Origin: Psilocybe azurescens
Taxonomy: Eukaryota; Basidiomycota; Agaricomycetes; Agaricales; Agrocybaceae
Direction of reading: 5' to 3'
Assembly: GCA_023853785.1 (NCBI GenBank)
Contig: JAJIRX010001070.1
Coordinates: 1-34,849 of the forward strand
DNA length: 34,849 nucleotides
Under the pieces are notes generated by a model. That model ran no database searches and was not told the origin of the DNA. It worked only from the letters and a program-made list of their open reading frames with translations. The position numbers and the translations under genes were made by a program. Shown piece after piece: positions 1 through 11,565 of this stretch (within the stretch, counting starts at the first letter, position 1; the number at the start of each line of letters is the position of its first letter).

Positions 1-86
1 TACAGTGACTACAAATCTTCAAAACGATGGACTGTGTACAAGAAAATGCGCAATATATATATACAAGTTACAAAAATCGCTTCAAA

Positions 87-687
87 TCACTCTGCCACCT
101 GTTCGTTCTGCACGTTGATCTCCATAACGTGCACCCAACTATTCAAGATAGGTTTTTCCTCTCCTATACTTGATGATCGCCCGTCTAACTGTCGTCTTTG
201 AAAGGTTGCCGCTTTGTCTTCGAAGAGATGAGCGCCACCAACGTAGTAGCCGGTCGAGTCGAAGACGCGCAGCGTATAGTGATCAACGTTATGTGAATCG
301 TCGCTGGAAACCTTTGTGGACTTGTGAAAAATCGAACTATGAGCCGGAATTAGCGCTGAAGGACAAAGAAACGGACACGGGAGACTCACGTTATGACCAT
401 ACACCCCCTCCATTACATCGGCGGCGACCTTGCGGTTCTTCTGCGCTGCCTTCTCGATGTCGTCGACAATATTCGGGGCCCACTTTGCGATGAGATCGAC
501 GATATGCGTTCGCGTTCGCGTATTGCGCGAAGTAGTGTTTGTGGAATTGAATGCGAGAGTTGCATAGCGTAAAGAGCTACAAAGACACGGTTAGTGAAGA
601 ATATACGTTGAATAAGCACTGACATACAGTAGCAGGTCCCAAGAGCTCCGAACCGCCACAAGGTCACACCGTTGGGCGCGACCCGAC
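87..687 (-). CDS. 3' exons of an unrecognised conserved protein
   Basis: Three exons can be chained on the minus strand: 628 to about 687, 390-576 and 87-320. The introns are 577-627 (GTATGT...TGTAG) and about 321-389 (GTGAGT...ACAAG or ACAAAG; this intron has no in-frame stop, so retention is possible). The joined reading contains SLRYATLAFNS, an N/T-rich linker, HIVDLIAKWAPNIVDDIEKA, KVAADVMEGVYGHN, then HYTLRVFDSTGYYVGG, and stops after NVQNEQVAE. The frame passes through both junctions without a break, which supports coding. I do not recognise the family. The 5' part is missing or lies beyond 687, where kinesin-like sequence on the other strand begins, so the gene may have been cut by that insertion. 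Function unknown. Confidence 0.45.
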
Positions 688-809
688 TTGAAGGTGGTGG
701 TTGAGAAGCATCTCGAACGACTCACCGTTTTCTTAAATATGCGACATCGCTTTTCTCTATACGTGACGCTCGGTGCATTATTTGATGAATTCGTGTCATT
801 TTCGGTAGC

Positions 810-1536
810 TCGTCGTCCAGTCTCCGTTTGTACAGAATCAGCGCTATCAATTAACTCTCGACCTTATGCTTCCACCTCAACAACTACAGCGGTCAAGATC
901 TGTCCCGGCCGCCATCTTTTTCTTCACAGGGAGTCGCTTCAGACACACAGGACTCTGCTGGAACATCTGGGAAACAACAAGGAAATCAAGACACGGAGAC
1001 ACACATTCAAGTCACATTGCGCTACCGAGCTCGATCTGAACGAGAAATAGACGAAAAATAGACATTTATTGTAGATATCGACGGCCCAAAGGAAGGCAAA
1101 GAACTGACCGTCCAGATATTAAAACCGAATCGAGTCCGGGAATGCACACCCGAGCACCCACACGAACATTTCCTTATGATATCGATTTTGGTCCAGAAGC
1201 TAATCAAAGCATGATATTTCACGACGTTATTGCACCTATGGTAAAGGAGATTATTGAAGGATATAATTCTACCGTATTTGCGTACGGGTAAACAGGAACA
1301 GGAAAACGTATGTTATACATTGTCCGATATCGTCACCCGTTCAACTTTCCCCACAGGTTTATTATGCAAGGCGATTTGGCCCCCTCCCCAGTGGATGGCC
1401 CTGCTCTCACGGTAGGAATCATTCCCCGTGTCATTATTTCGTCTGTTTCATGAGCTCGAAAAAGTATATACGGACTGTATAGCGATAATATCCTATATCG
1501 AACTCTACGAGGAGCTTCGGGACCCGATTTCGACAT
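810..1536 (+). pseudogene. Kinesin-5 (bimC/Cut7) pseudogene, copy 1, truncated in the motor
   Basis: In life kinesin-5 is a plus-end microtubule motor that slides spindle microtubules apart. Here the frames read ETHIQVTLRYRARSEREID (motor start), an in-frame stop, GPKEGKELTVQILKP, a frameshift, then DIDFGPEANQSMIFHDVIAP and VKEIIEGYNSTVFAYG. The Walker-A loop GQTGTGKT appears as stop-TGTGK-R: the Q codon is TAA and the last T is arginine. After it come QGDLAPSPVDGPALT and GIIPRVIF, then YIELYEELRD at about 1490-1530. At about 1536 the motor stops and a second copy of the gene's 5' end begins. Motif order and spacing are those of fungal kinesin-5. With a stop in the P-loop, an N-terminal frameshift and no second half of the motor, no motor can be made. 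The start codon also seems lost: copy 2 has ATGACCGCTCGCCG where copy 1 has TCGGTAGCTCGTCG. Confidence 0.88.
1259..1299 (+). other. Disabled kinesin Walker-A (P-loop)
   Basis: The bases encode GYNSTVFAYG, then TAA, then TGTGK and an arginine codon. In kinesins this is the nucleotide-binding loop GQTGTGKT. One C-to-T change explains the stop (CAA to TAA), and the final threonine that contacts Mg-ATP is lost. Either change alone would abolish ATPase activity. Confidence 0.85.
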
Positions 1537-3870
1537 GACCGCTCGCCGTCCGGTCTCCACTCGCACAAGAATTAACAACAATCTCAACCCAATGCACTCC
1601 ACCTCAACAACTACAGCGGCCACGATCTATCATGTCCCGACCGCCTTCTTCCTCTTTATAGAGAATTGCTTCAGATACATAGGCCCCTGTTAGAATATTC
1701 GGGAAACGACAAGGAGATCGAGATGCAGAGACGCATTCAAATCGTATTGCGCTACCGAGTTCGGTCTCAACGAGAAATAGACGGAGAACAAACGGTCATT
1801 GTAGATGTCGGCGGCCCAAGGGAAGGCAAGAACTGTACCCTACCGGTGAGTCACACACCAATGGTTGCATTGTATTCTGACGATATGCTTATTGGTACCC
1901 TATCTACCCAGTGAATCGAAACTGACCAGGCTTCTGCAAGACCCCTCTCTGAGAGGACGAACAAAGACCTGCATCATCGCCACAATATCTCCAGCTAGCC
2001 TTAATATCAAGAAATGCTCTCCACACTCGAATACGCCCTCCGCGCAAAATCCATCCGGAAGAAACCTGAGATTAATCCAGCGCATGACGGCGCGAATTCG
2101 CTTCTGAAGGATCACATCGTTGAGATCCGAACAGTTCGAAGCTTGATCTCCTTGCTGCTCGCGAGAAAAACGGCATATGGTTTTCCGAGGAACACTGCAA
2201 GCAGCGCGTTGCGAATCGGAACTGAGGAAGCAGAATTGGTGGAAGCAAAGAAACAAGTAACGGTCATCGGGAACCAGATGGGAGCCGTCCGCGACAGTAT
2301 GACCAGAGTATAGCCCTACTCAAGTCCAGAGAAGAAGAATTGGACGAGACCAGAATTATTCTTAAACAGACCGAGAACGTCTTATGCCAGCTTGAAGCTG
2401 ATCTCCTACGTGTCACTGACGAATACGAAAAGGAAGTCGTCATTCGCAAAGCTCATCAAGAGGCCGGAGGCGGCGATCAATGGCGTGGCAATAGGGCTAA
2501 AAAATGTAACAGAAGAAAGCCTGCATGATCTTGGAAATGTCTTCGAGAAGTTAGGTGAGTAGAACCGTCCTGTTTGATGAAGTCGCTCTTAATTTTTTGT
2601 AGATTGCAAAAATAAAGTCTTAGTTTCAAACAGATAAATTGTTTCGGAGAATGAAGAACTTATTCACACCTTCGCAGATGCACTCGCGAAGAAGCTGGCG
2701 GAGTTAGGTCAACTTATGAAGACACTGAGAAACAGCCTCGAAGACGACACAACAAATTTCCATTCTTCACAAAAACAGACGATATACAGTCAGGTGGAAA
2801 GGGTGAATGCCCATTTCGAAGGCGCCCAGGATCTATTCCAACAAATCGAGAAATGTGAAGCAGTCGGTGACCGTGCGCTATCCGGTCTCAAAGAGCAACT
2901 CGAGAAGGCGTATTCGTCCTTCAATTCTGACGTATCTTCCTGTCAGGAAAACGGTGGCAGATTGTGAACAACATTCCGGCAAAGCCATATCAGCCGGCTT
3001 CGACCAGCTCGAAATATTGGAACAATCGGCGACAATTTTGTCCTCCCTTTGGACTCAATCCTCCGCGACGTCCAAGACTATCTCAGCAACGAAAGCTTGC
3101 CGCTGATGGAGCTGCAGACATTGGGAGAAACTACGACCACGCAGGAATTACTACATCTTCAACGTCAGAATGTCTTGTTGGCTCAGATGCTCGTCAACGA
3201 GCGGAAGGACGCCGATAAAGCCAAGAACGACCTGCTTCAACGTGTTTCGGGACTACTTGGCGAATTCATGCAAAGCGCGACGACTCTCTGAAGGAATCCA
3301 TTAGTAAATTGCAACGCAGTAATGCGGAGGTCAGAGAGCTATTGAAATCGACGTATGAACGACAGTCCGATCTACACGATAGTCTGTCAACCACAAATGG
3401 TGAACTGCAAAATCAGATTGAAGCATCCAGGGATAAAGGCGGTGAAGAGAAGGAGAAGGCGGCGGTCCAGGTATGAAATTCTAGTTCTCCAACTTCGATG
3501 ACTGGTTTATACTAATTATGTCTTGTAAGAATGCCGCAACTGCGAAGGAGGTGATAAGGGCTTCAATACAAGACGTGCAAAATGATATTACAAGTTCGGT
3601 TACAACCCATTCAAAGTGGGTTAATCGACAGGTACGATCTATGGACAAATCTTTGCGAAATGGTATGTTTATTTTCCTTGACCAATATCGAATATACTGA
3701 CATCGTATGGGTAGCTTTTAAAGAATACAGTTGAAGCGAAAGCGATGCCAGGATAGAGGCACCAGATGGAATACACGCGAACATCGAAAGTCATCATTCT
3801 GCCCAACACAATTTTGTCGTGTCAATTCCCCAGGCAGAAAAACCACGCCGACCAAGTTGCTTCTTCTAGG
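1536..3870 (+). pseudogene. Kinesin-5 pseudogene, copy 2, motor core deleted, stalk kept
   Basis: Starts MTARRPVSTRTRINNN near 1536 and repeats the 5' end of copy 1 (RYRVRSQREIDGEQTVIVDV). Near 1830-1910 it jumps to the end of the motor: [29 protein letters not shown], then [19 protein letters not shown] (neck). The P-loop and both switch regions are absent. The stalk follows in changing frames: EEAELVEAKKQV, EEELDETRIILKQTENVLCQ, a 48-nt intron at 2555-2602, MKTLRNSLEDDTTNF, FDQLEILEQSATILSSL, LQTLGETTTTQELLHLQRQN, then an intron from 3471 to about 3529 and ATAKEVIRASIQDVQNDITS. Frameshifts occur near 2300, 2950, 3050 and 3290. Tail-like residues fade out near 3870. Preserved intron sites show a genomic duplicate, not a retrocopy. 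Confidence 0.85.
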
Positions 3871-4077
3871 AGTCTCTTCTTGTAGTTTACATTTCACCGA
3901 CCTAAAAATTCATGTCCCAGGCTTGTGTGCTTCTCGCATTACACCACGCGGCTGGACGTGTTCCACTTTCAGAAGAACGAGGATCACACGTGTAACATCT
4001 ATATCCAAACATAATTGTAATGCAGCAGGAAGCGCGTTTCCCTCATCCACATCATCAAAAACATTTCTGCTACCGCA

Positions 4078-7000
4078 ATGCTAGTTGACAAGATGCTTTG
4101 TCCTCGCTGCTCTGCCCCATTCGAGAATGAATCAAGGCTTTTAAGCCACATGAATCAGCCAAAGTCTCGTTGTCGTCATGCCTATGAAAATGTTATTCAC
4201 TTTCGATCCGGAGTTAGTGCCTCGGAAGCGCAAGCAATTGTGCAGGATACGGGCCTTGAAACAGACAATCCTATTCATTCAGTAGTCGCAGCAGACTTCT
4301 CACCTGAAGATAACTCTATGGACGTCGACCACCGTAATGATCATTCAAATGATATGGATGTCCACGAAATATTGCCCGAGTCCTCTAGCCCATACTTCAA
4401 AGTGGAGTATCCTGGGGCCTCCAAGCAGTACGGCAGAGATGCCACTTTTATGGAGAAGTTCGACAAAGACAAATATGCAAACCAACGGATCACAAACCTT
4501 TATTACCCTTTTTCTTGAGGGATGAATGGGAGCACGCACTTTTCTCCTACGCTCCTCCATGAGTATGAAGGCCATAGATGAATATATTAAATTACAGCTG
4601 GTAAGGTCTCCGGTGCACCTCAGACTCAGACCACACGCTAATGTCCGATTTTACAGGTAAAGAAAATGTTCCTTTCGTTCTCCATGGCAAAAGATCTCAA
4701 GAATCGGGCAGAAATTCTGCCTAGTGGTCCCGCATGGAAAAGTCGGTCAATAAGTCCAGCGTATCCGACCAAAGCGGCAGTCGTTTTATATTATAGAGAT
4801 TCGGTGGAATGTATGCAAGCTCTCGTCAGTAGCCCACTTCTCCAGGATCATATGCAGTACAAGCCTTTCCGTTTGTACGATTCAGCTACCAAAGTAATGC
4901 GGGTTTACACTGAGTGGCTGTCGGGCGATGCGGTTGCATTATATACAGGTCTGTAATGATAAATTTTATCGCTATCTCGATGTCTCACCCAGAGCTTCTC
5001 AGGAAAAGATACCAGAGGGTGGTACCCTCATAGGAGCCATCATTTCTTCGGACAAGACCCATATCTCAGCCCAGACAGGAAATCGCGCAGCTCATCCATT
5101 ACTCCTCAGTTGCGCCAACATCAACATGAACGTTGAAACAAGGCCTCAGGCCATTTGTTCGTTCTCCTTGCCCTTCTTCCAATACCAATATATCACCACA
5201 AGAAGTCGGTTATCCGAGGAATGCTAGAGAATCGGCTGTTTCATGAATGTCTGGATATCGTTCTGGGACCCCTCAAGAAGGTTGCGGAGATTGGGATGAT
5301 GTTTGCTGATCCGTTAGGCAACCTATGGAGGTGCTACACCCCTATTGCTGCATATATTGTCGAGCACACCTGGAATGCGGCACTGATTGCAGGAGTCGGA
5401 GCACTGACTTCGTCTGTAACAATGGCAATGTACAAGAATTTTGGGGACGACTTTCGCCATCCACCAAGAACCGGTGCATCAACCCTTAAATCCATTGCAG
5501 CACTGGAGGCTAAATACGACCCATGGGAATTGGAAAAATTCAAGGAAATGTCATTCGAATTGTATCGTCTTAATGGCGTGAATCGTCCTTTTGGCTTGAC
5601 TGGCCGCTATCTGATCCTTCAATATTTCTCACCCCGGAGCCCCTCCACCATTGGCACAAACAATTCTGGGATCATGACGTCAAATGGTGCATCAATGCTG
5701 TTGGAGCTGCCGAGTTGGACTTTCGCTTTTCAGTTCTTCAACCTCGGACTGGATACCGACATTTTAAGGAAGGGATATCAGCCTTAAAACAAGTAACAGG
5801 ACGGGAACATCGAAACATTGAGCGCTACGTGGTGGCACTTATAGCTGAAGCAGTTTCCGACGATTTCGTTTACGCTGTTCGCTCTCTGATGGACTTTCGG
5901 TACCCTCGCTCAGTCTCGCATTATCGATGAAGCAGAATGCTCCAAAATTTTGAGCGCCTTAAAAGGCTTCCATGATCACAAGGACGCTATCATAGCTGCT
6001 GGTGGTCGACGTGGAAAGAAGAATGTTATCATCAACAATTGGCACATTCCCAAAATCGAGTTTTTACAGAGTGTGGTTCCCAACATACGGTTAAACGGGG
6101 TTGCAATTCAGTGGTCGGCAGATACTACGGAGCACGCTCACATCGAAGTCGTGAAAGACCCTGCAGATGCTGCCAATAATCAGCGCTACGAGCCTCAGAT
6201 ATGTCGTCATCTTGATCGAATGGATAAACTTCGCCGGTTTGATCTTGCTACGTCTATTCGGGAGGCAGGAATCAAATTTTGTGACCCGTCAGAGGAATTG
6301 GAATATGAATCAGATCCCGACGACGAAACCACCGAACTCACCGTCAACACTACTTCAGAACTTCTCAAGCTTATTAATTCTGTTACACCCATGGCTGGGT
6401 CGACTACGGGAAGGCTTGTCAATTATTTCTACAGAGCCAATCTCTTGAAGCAGGGATCTATCAACGCGCCTACACCACTAAGAACACATCAGAGCTCGAA
6501 GAACGTCGCTTTTCATCTTTCACGCGACCCCAGCTACAAGAGAACAAGCATCGATGATGTTGCCCGGCTCTTCAATCTTCCTGATCTATGTCCGGCAATC
6601 GCAGATTATATAACCCGAAGTTGTTAATCTGCATGAACGAGACCCCTCTGCGACCACCAATACTGCTCACATCGACAGCATCGGAGGCAAGCGCAATGCA
6701 GCCGCTGGTTGTGACCTCCCTATACCAGTTTGGAGGTATGGAACAAAATTCGCCTTCAAGCTACTGCGTACCATTATCCCCACAATATCCTTCCACATGT
6801 AACAATCAATGCCTTTCCACCATCAGAGAAACGGGCGTATGGGTTTTTGACTCAGCAATTGCAAATATGGATCCAAACTACATATGGCCTCAAAGTGGCC
6901 TCAAAGGTGACTTTGAAAATTCTAAAGCTATAAAGAACCATCTAATTCTATATATCTTAGGACATGCTGTGGTCGATATTCGTTTAATTTTTCGCATTGT

Positions 7001-7361
7001 TCCTATCTCTGCAAAGCTACCTTCCCGCGATATCACCGACAGATTTCTTACATATGCACAACGTTTCGATATCATTCCTCAGCCTCCAGTTAGAGGAGCC
7101 AGGTTCCGAGGTCCTTATCCAGAACTGTCAACGTCAATGTATATATTGAAAAGGAGCAAACGTGCAGGTGGCGGCCCTATGGCGGACATCCTCCCATTAG
7201 ATCAACTTCGTGCTCTCGCTGATTTGATTCTGCGGATGGGAGCTAAAGCTAATCATTGTCTTACAGCAAATAACAGTCATAGTTTGAGTCTTGATTTCCG
7301 TCTGAACAAATTCTTTGACAAAGAGATGTATTTGGCATTGTCATCAAAAGCTGTAGTATAG
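4078..7361 (+). pseudogene. Plavaka-type DNA transposase, broken by indels
   Basis: Starts with a C2H2-like finger (CPRCSAPFENESRLLSHMNQ). Then come family blocks in order: DKYANQRITNLYYPF, a DEWE segment, LRSSMSMKAIDEYIKLQL, an intron 4601-4656, DLKNRAEILPSGPAWKSRSI, YRDSVECMQALVSSPLL, FRLYDSATKVMRVYTEWLSG, an intron 4949-4992, GAIISSDKTHISAQTGNRAA, LENRLFHECLDIVLGPLKK, FGDDFRHPPRTGAS, DFRFSVLQPRTGYRHFKEGI, INNWHIPKIEFLQSVVPNIR, QWSADTTEHAHIEVVKDPAD, an intron 6907-6960, DRFLTYAQRFDIIPQ, and FRLNKFFDKEMYLALSS before the stop. Single-base shifts lie near 4510, 4537, 5143, 5593, 5903 and between 6600 and 6880. The full protein order is present, so a whole copy inserted and then decayed. Several shifts are in T-runs and could be assembly errors. 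Element ends were not located. Confidence 0.85.
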
Positions 7362-8356
7362 AGCAGGTCTGCTAGCAGGCTGTAGTAGAATACTTGTACA
7401 GTTCCGTATTTGTATCCCAAATCTATCGCCTCATGCTGCCTTTCTATTTATAAGCTGAAGTGAACTGATCACTGGTACTGTAGTATACAGACTATTTGGA
7501 CTGTGGAGATGAGGTATATTGTGTGCTGTTTCCTTGCTATTCTCTGTTGTTCAGGCTCTCCTTATAGTTTGACCATCAAGTGCTGTATAATGCTAGAGAT
7601 AATGTAATGAATACTATTGAACATTATACAACATCGGAGGTATACTATCGAGGAAAACTGATGCTACAGAATACTAGGGAGTGCTATGTATTGGTTGGTG
7701 ATGTATTATGTAATACTTTGATGGTTTGATGCTACGCGATTTAAGCGTGATGCTACGGCTCACTATAGCTGAAAATCAGGATTTGCTGATGGTCCAAAGC
7801 ATCTGCCATGGCTTGGTAGAAGGCCAACTACAAGGGTAATCAGCTACAAGCCTGGTGATGAGCTGGCAACAAGTGACATACCAAATGATTATTCAGACCA
7901 TTTCAACTTCTAGTATTGAATTAGATATAAGATAGATTTACATACATTATCAATTTCTATCAAGATAGATACAATGCACATGGACTTCATAATAGCATCC
8001 ACTAAGATCAATCAACAAATCAATATAATATACTGCAGGTATTAAATTTGGACATACATTGGAATGCTGAACACCTGCAAAATTCCAATATCATCAGACA
8101 CACTTCACTGTGATATATAAAAATGGTGTCAAGAAATGATGGTGGTACGAGTTCAAGAGATGTTATCCGGATCCACTCTCATTGGCTCTCACGAGCACAA
8201 TTCTTACTCTCACCGAAACTGGGCACCAAATAAACCCAAAGATGTCATTTCTCTCATGTATACATCAGTAGAGTTGGCCGGTAGAGCTAGAGATTCAAAT
8301 CATGGCTGAATTTTCATTGAATCGTTATTAAATACATAATACCACTCTCGGAGAGC
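7362..8356. other. Plavaka 3' flank, AT-rich, no gene seen
   Basis: No credible coding sequence on either strand. Short related words recur between 7560 and 7760 (for example GATGCTACG twice and TGATGCTACAG once), as is common in subterminal parts of CMC-type transposons, so the element's right end may lie here. I could not find a matching terminal inverted repeat by eye. Confidence 0.35.
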
Positions 8357-10904
8357 TTGAACACCACGGACGGCTTGGGCGTCGTGAAGCTGCTCTTCGA
8401 ATCCAGCACCTTCCAGTGCCCACCGCTGCTTGTCCTTCGCCACTTCCTCTCCACTGGCTGCATCCCCATTACCCCTCACCCCTCACCCTCATCATTGCCC
8501 TCGGCCACGCTAACACTCCCACTCCCACTTCCACTACCAGCGACAGCAGCGACAGCCACCCCTTCTTCCTCTTATACCTTCCAGTGTCCAAGCCCGAGCT
8601 TGCGATCACGGACTCAGCCGGGTCACCAACCCGCTCTCGCATGGTTGTTAGCCCCTTCTTCTTCCCCTTCCCTTCCCTCTCTTCCTCCTCCCACACCCAC
8701 ACCCACCCCTGCAGCAGCCTCGGCGGCCCTCAACCTAAAACCAACCAACCTCCCCGTGCTTGCCACCCCTTCCATGCCCTATCCAATCTGGCCCGCTCGT
8801 CCACACACTCGTACACCGTGCACCGCGCACCAGTGGCCCTCGGCCGCCCTTTGCCAGAGCTGCATCTTCTCGGCGAGGGTGTGTGTAAGCATGTTGTGAG
8901 GCGTCGTGTTCAGGGCATGCCTCCGTTTCCATTTCCGCCTCCACTTCGGTCTTTGGGGCGCTGTCGCTGGCGTCTGCGGCAGAGGTGGAAGGAGCATCGG
9001 CGGCAAAGGAAGAGATCTCCACAGCAGCAGCAGCAACCCTCAATAGCCCCTCGAGATCCTTCACTTTGCGCTCCTGCCCTTGAATCGTGCCCTGCGCGAG
9101 CGCATGCTGCTGCTCCAGCGCCGCCATCAGCACGATGATGCTAGACAGGCATACCCAGGCGGCGGTGATGGGAAGAGTAGAACCATGAGCGCGTGCTTTT
9201 GCTTTTGGGCTCGCTCCTGCTATTGGGTATTTCCCCTCGCGTCGGATTTGGATTTACTTGCGCCTGTACTCTGGCCCATGTGTTCGGAATTGGAACTGGA
9301 AGCAGAGTACGCGTGGTCATAGTTTGCAACGGCAACGGCAACGGCAACGAAGTACTCGACAACGATGAAGCTGTTGCTGCCGCTGAGGGCATGATATACG
9401 GCGCAGGAGAGGGCAGAGACGAGGATGAGGGCGAGGAAGGGAGGGATATCGACGCCCCCGCCCCCGATCCAGAGGCGAGTGCAAGATCCAAGCTGCGAGT
9501 AGAAGCTACTTCTGCGCAAGCTGGATGAGGGATTGATTATTGGGAGTCGCACTCGGAATGTACGGAGATAGCGAAGGAGAAGGGGGTGATGACGGATGAG
9601 GAGGAAAGTGGGCGTGGGCTTCCTGTTCGACAACAGGCGTTGGAGGGTCCACCTGAACACGCATATAAGCAGTGGGTCGAGTCATCGCAGCTCCGTCTGC
9701 TTCTCCGTCTCCGCCTTTAGCCCCATCCGCGTCTGCATACGCTGATATTGGTGTTGATGGCGTGAACGTGGATACGGGAACAGTAGCAGCAGCAGCCTTT
9801 CGCGGAGAAAAAGTAGCTTTAGATGGCGGGGAAAATGAAGGATAAGGCAAGGAGGAGGACAAAGCCGCTGCCGCCTGTACCGCAGATTTGCCCCTGCCCT
9901 CCGGCCGTGTGAGGGAGGAGAACCACGACCTCTCCTAGTTCATGGACGGTGAAGTTGACGGTAAAGGTGGTGCAGGAGGGGTGCATATTGGGGTTGGGGT
10001 TGGCAGGAGAAGGGGGATGCAATTGTGGATGTGAATGTGGGAGTGGAGGTGGAGGTAGTTGCGATACTTGAGATTGGGATTCTGGATGTAGATGTAGATG
10101 TAGATGTATTGTAGACGTTGAAATGGTAAAATTAGAAGTTTCTGGTGCATCGACAGACATGTTCGAGATTTCGTGAGTTTCTTCAGCATGTGCCAATGAG
10201 GACTCTGCAGACATCACTCCTGCAGGAAAAGAAATAATTAGTCAATCAAAGGATTTCCAAGCGCACGAGAAAACAAAGAAAAGTGACTCACCATTCACAT
10301 CCGATTCTTGCGCAGCAGCAGCAGGCTCATTATAAACGGCATTCAGCCCGTCCTGCACAGACCGGCCCTCCCTCTCCGTTGTCCTTTCCGATCCCACCTG
10401 CCCGCCCCGCCTCCCTACACTACCCATACTGGACGACGTCGACGTCGACCCTGACAGAGAGAGCAGCTGATGGTGCATGCTCTTGCGCACACTGGCCAAC
10501 GGCGCACTGTGCTGCTGCTCCGCAAACACAATGGACATGCTCGCTTCCAGCGGCTGCGGGTGTGGGTGTGATGTCCTCGCACTCGAGGCACTCGCGGAGA
10601 TAGCAACGGCGGTAGTAGTAGCCTCCGGAGAGGTGGATAACGACACAGGCGTCGTTGTGGCCGCAGCAATACTGTTCCCATCAAGCCTGTCCGCCAGGAC
10701 GGCTGCGTGTTGTAGCCCATATTCATCGTATGCGTGCTTCTAACAGGCTTTGTTGTCGATTGTCGTCAATTGTCGTCTACTTCGGGCTATCTTCATGGTG
10801 ATGCTGATTCGTATTCAGATGTCTGCGACTAGCACTCAGATTCGCAGCGTCTGTCAGAGGAGGTGTAAAAGAAGAGGAGGGGAACGATGAGTAGGAGTGT
10901 GCAT
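8357..10904 (-). CDS. Ser/Pro/Ala-rich low-complexity protein, copy A, possibly degenerate
   Basis: Read from right to left. A possible ATG at 10904 matches that of copy C, but stops follow it in this copy. From about 10730 the frame is open: DEYGLQHAAVLADRLDGNS, SIAAATTTPVSLSTSPEA, SMSIVFAEQQHSAPL, QDGLNAVYNEPAAAAQESD. A clean 72-nt intron (10220-10291, GTGAGT...CTGCAG) joins in frame to SAESSLAHAEETHEISN and a His-Leu repeat. A 4-base insertion relative to copy C shifts the frame near 9920. Further down are SKSTRSWFYS (shared with copies B and C), a possible membrane helix ITAAWVCLSSIIVLMAALEQ, a short coiled coil EQQHALAQGTIQGQERKVKD, and an acidic stretch; the last coding-like words (EVAKDKQRWALEGAGFEEQL) end near 8357. 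Family not recognised. The conserved intron and shared motif argue for a real gene family; frame changes suggest this copy is decaying or has introns I cannot place. Confidence 0.4.
9329..9351. repeat. Hexanucleotide repeat GGCAAC
   Basis: Tandem GGCAAC units inside copy A of the Ser-rich family. Copy C (about 17363-17375) has only AACGGCAACGGCAA, so unit number also differs here. Confidence 0.75.
10085..10108. repeat. Hexanucleotide repeat GATGTA, four units
   Basis: Four GATGTA-type units in tandem. On the minus strand they encode alternating His-Leu in copy A of the Ser-rich family. Copy C has the shorter GATGTGGATGTA at the equivalent place (about 18000-18012), so the repeat changed length after duplication. 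Confidence 0.85.
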
Positions 10905-11087
10905 TGAGCACGGGTGGGTGCGTGTTGCAAACGTTGCTCAGCTCAGTACGCGAGCTGTCTGTGACGATCTGACTTTTCCCACCTTCGTTATCTTTTTTCT
11001 TTTATCTTATCTTTGACTCCATGACTATTTCGTCGACATACATATTTCCCCTTTTGATTGATGCCTTGAAACTCTTGGTGTTACCTT

Positions 11088-11503
11088 GTAACGTTTCTGC
11101 CTAAAATGGAACATGCCGGAATTGCACACGGCACAACCGTTGGACTATCTGTCCCGAGATAAGTCTGAACCAAGTCAGGCTTCGACGTTACAACTCTCAG
11201 ATCGTCACACCCGTTACTCCAGTACATGTTTCCTGGGGCGGCCGTGGACTTATAGTAGCGGAAAACCCAGACCGCTACATACCTCTTCTATCCCAACTCT
11301 TTGATTACAATATACAGATCATCTCAATAGTATAAATATAGGGCATATTGTAGCTAGCATTCCCCAGTGAATACAGAACACTGTTACCTGTCTATTTGTG
11401 CTCTCAAGTTCGCTACCCCATTTTTTCCGTGTGCCAGAACGCAACTATCGACACTCCGTCGTCACGATAGTCACTTCTGTCACAGTATCACGTGGTATTA
11501 CAG
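11088..11503 (+). repeat. LTR-like sequence (TGTAACG...TTACA), no target duplication found
   Basis: Begins TGTAACG after CTTGGTGTTACCT and ends at TATTACA before GGCTACG. It contains TATAAATA at 11331-11338 and CCCCAGTGAATAC about 28 bases later, then GTGTGCC...CGCAAC. The solo LTR at 19001 has the same landmarks in the same order (TATAAA, CCCCAGTGAATTC, GTGTGCCGATTCGCAAC) but little other similarity, so this may be a divergent relative. The flanks do not match (TACCT against GGCTA), which fits a 5' LTR whose partner is gone, or a coincidence. Treat as tentative. Confidence 0.35.
11331..11374 (+). promoter_or_regulatory. TATA box and likely transcription start
   Basis: TATAAATA at 11331-11338 lies about 28 bases before CCCCAGTGAATAC, and the same pair occurs in the solo LTR at about 19209-19250. 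This spacing is that of a TATA box and start site. It could drive the ORF at 11566. Confidence 0.45.
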
Positions 11504-11565
11504 GCTACGTCACGCAGGCGATTTGAACTCAGTACGATACCCCACTGGAAGAACTCTTAGCACAG

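Noticed and set aside
8357..9138. Long plus-strand ORFs (180 and 240 codons) rich in Pro, Ser, Thr and His
   Set aside because: They are antisense to the Ser-rich copy A; low-complexity DNA keeps several frames open. The shared intron and the STRSWFYS block are on the minus strand.
11500..11530. Minus-strand GTTCAAATC resembling a tRNA T-arm next to the possible LTR end
   Set aside because: The T-stem does not pair and no acceptor or anticodon arm can be found, so it is neither a tRNA nor a convincing primer-binding site.
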